In this document: positions 63,721 to 64,000 of the stretch, piece after piece | Layout of the letters: the number at the start of each line of letters is the position of its first letter | How positions within the stretch are numbered: position 1 is the first letter of the stretch | Assembly: GCF_009928445.1 (NCBI RefSeq) | Contig: NZ_JAABNO010000010.1 | Coordinates: forward strand, 1 to 64,000 | Direction of reading: 5' to 3' | Origin: Clostridium sp. C8-1-8 | GTDB lineage: Bacteria > Bacillota > Clostridia > Clostridiales > Clostridiaceae | DNA length: 64,000 nt | Notes under the pieces: generated by a model | Database searches by the model: none | Told to the model about the DNA's origin: nothing | Seen by the model: the letters and a program-made list of their open reading frames with translations, nothing else | Program-made: the position numbers and the translations under genes

Positions 63721-64000
63721 ATGGAAAAGAGAGAAGTTGTAAATGTGAAAGTTACAGTGAATAAACCTGTTGAAAAGGTTTGGAGATGTTGGACAGAACC
63801 AAAACACATAAAGAAATGGAACAAAGCATCAGAAGATTGGCATACTACTGTTGCAGAAAATGATTTGAAAGTAGGTGGTAAGTTTCTTTCAAGAATGGAA
63901 GCTAAAGATGGAAGTATGGGCTTTGATTTTTGGGGAATATATGATGAAGTCAAGAAGCATGAATTATTAGAGTACACTTTAGGAGACGAAAGAAAAGTTA
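63721..64000 (+). CDS. SRPBCC/AHSA1-domain protein, N-terminal part
   Basis: The reading frame starts at ATG 63721 after GGAGGGT and runs off the window with no stop (93 codons visible). The opening VNVKVTVNKPVEKVWRCWTE, then KKWNKASEDWHTT, and VGGKFLSRMEAKDGSMGFDF are typical of AHSA1-type START/SRPBCC proteins, which bind hydrophobic ligands. The function is unknown. The C-terminal part should follow immediately to the right of the window. Confidence 0.85.
   Translation, partial: MEKREVVNVKVTVNKPVEKVWRCWTEPKHIKKWNKASEDWHTTVAENDLKVGGKFLSRMEAKDGSMGFDFWGIYDEVKKHELLEYTLGDERKV

Overview
The window is AT-rich and looks like chromosomal DNA of a saccharolytic, spore-forming Clostridium (Bacillota). 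The evidence is the base composition, GGAGG-type ribosome binding sites with frequent TTG/GTG starts, a T-box leader, a TPP riboswitch, rho-independent terminators, two Spo0A-type boxes, and family-level matches to clostridial genes. It opens on the 3' end of a 5S rRNA, so it lies just downstream of an rRNA operon, and most genes run rightward. I see no prophage, insertion sequence, CRISPR array or tRNA gene.

Layout. 0-12 kb: housekeeping and signalling genes (TauE/SafE-type transporter, Nif3-like protein, lgt, acetyltransferases, a short pyrophosphatase-like protein, a large soluble multi-PAS histidine kinase, an M24-fold protein, a HAD phosphatase). 12-21 kb: a pentose cluster of xylB, a ROK repressor (xylR), tal, tkt, a DUF4867 gene and a FucI-fold isomerase that most likely replaces classical xylose isomerase. 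Xylose would be isomerised, phosphorylated and passed into the non-oxidative pentose phosphate pathway. 21-30 kb: small membrane proteins, a leftward operon (GNAT, a YdcF-nucleotidyltransferase fusion, a lipoprotein), a DHA2 exporter, dapA and an M20 peptidase. 30-34.3 kb: two tandem secreted GH18 chitinases. 34.3-40 kb: T-box/argS, a TPR protein, a DUF2262 protein and TPP riboswitch/thiM-thiE. 40-44 kb: a secreted GH43 enzyme. 44-49 kb: a DeoR regulator divergent from a HAD phosphatase, followed by a glycerol-1-phosphate dehydrogenase-type gene and a MATE transporter. 49-57 kb: two chemoreceptors, each with a Spo0A-type box, flanking a signal-less GH74-type protein and a small ferritin-like protein. 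57-64 kb: a PucR regulator divergent from an Old Yellow Enzyme-type reductase, then an acetoacetate-decarboxylase-family protein and an SDR, and the start of an SRPBCC gene at the right edge.

The most unusual layer is between the genes. At least nine copies of a 91-96 bp imperfect hairpin element sit only in intergenic DNA. All read on the + strand regardless of neighbouring gene direction, and the outer stem shows compensatory changes. A second degenerate family of about 140-255 bp begins at the T-tract of five different intrinsic terminators. A third family has a core of about 30 bp. None matches an RNA or mobile-element family I recognise. A GNAT gene at 9150 is split over two frames exactly at an in-phase A AAA AAG slippery heptamer. 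All functions are read from sequence; no database search was run.
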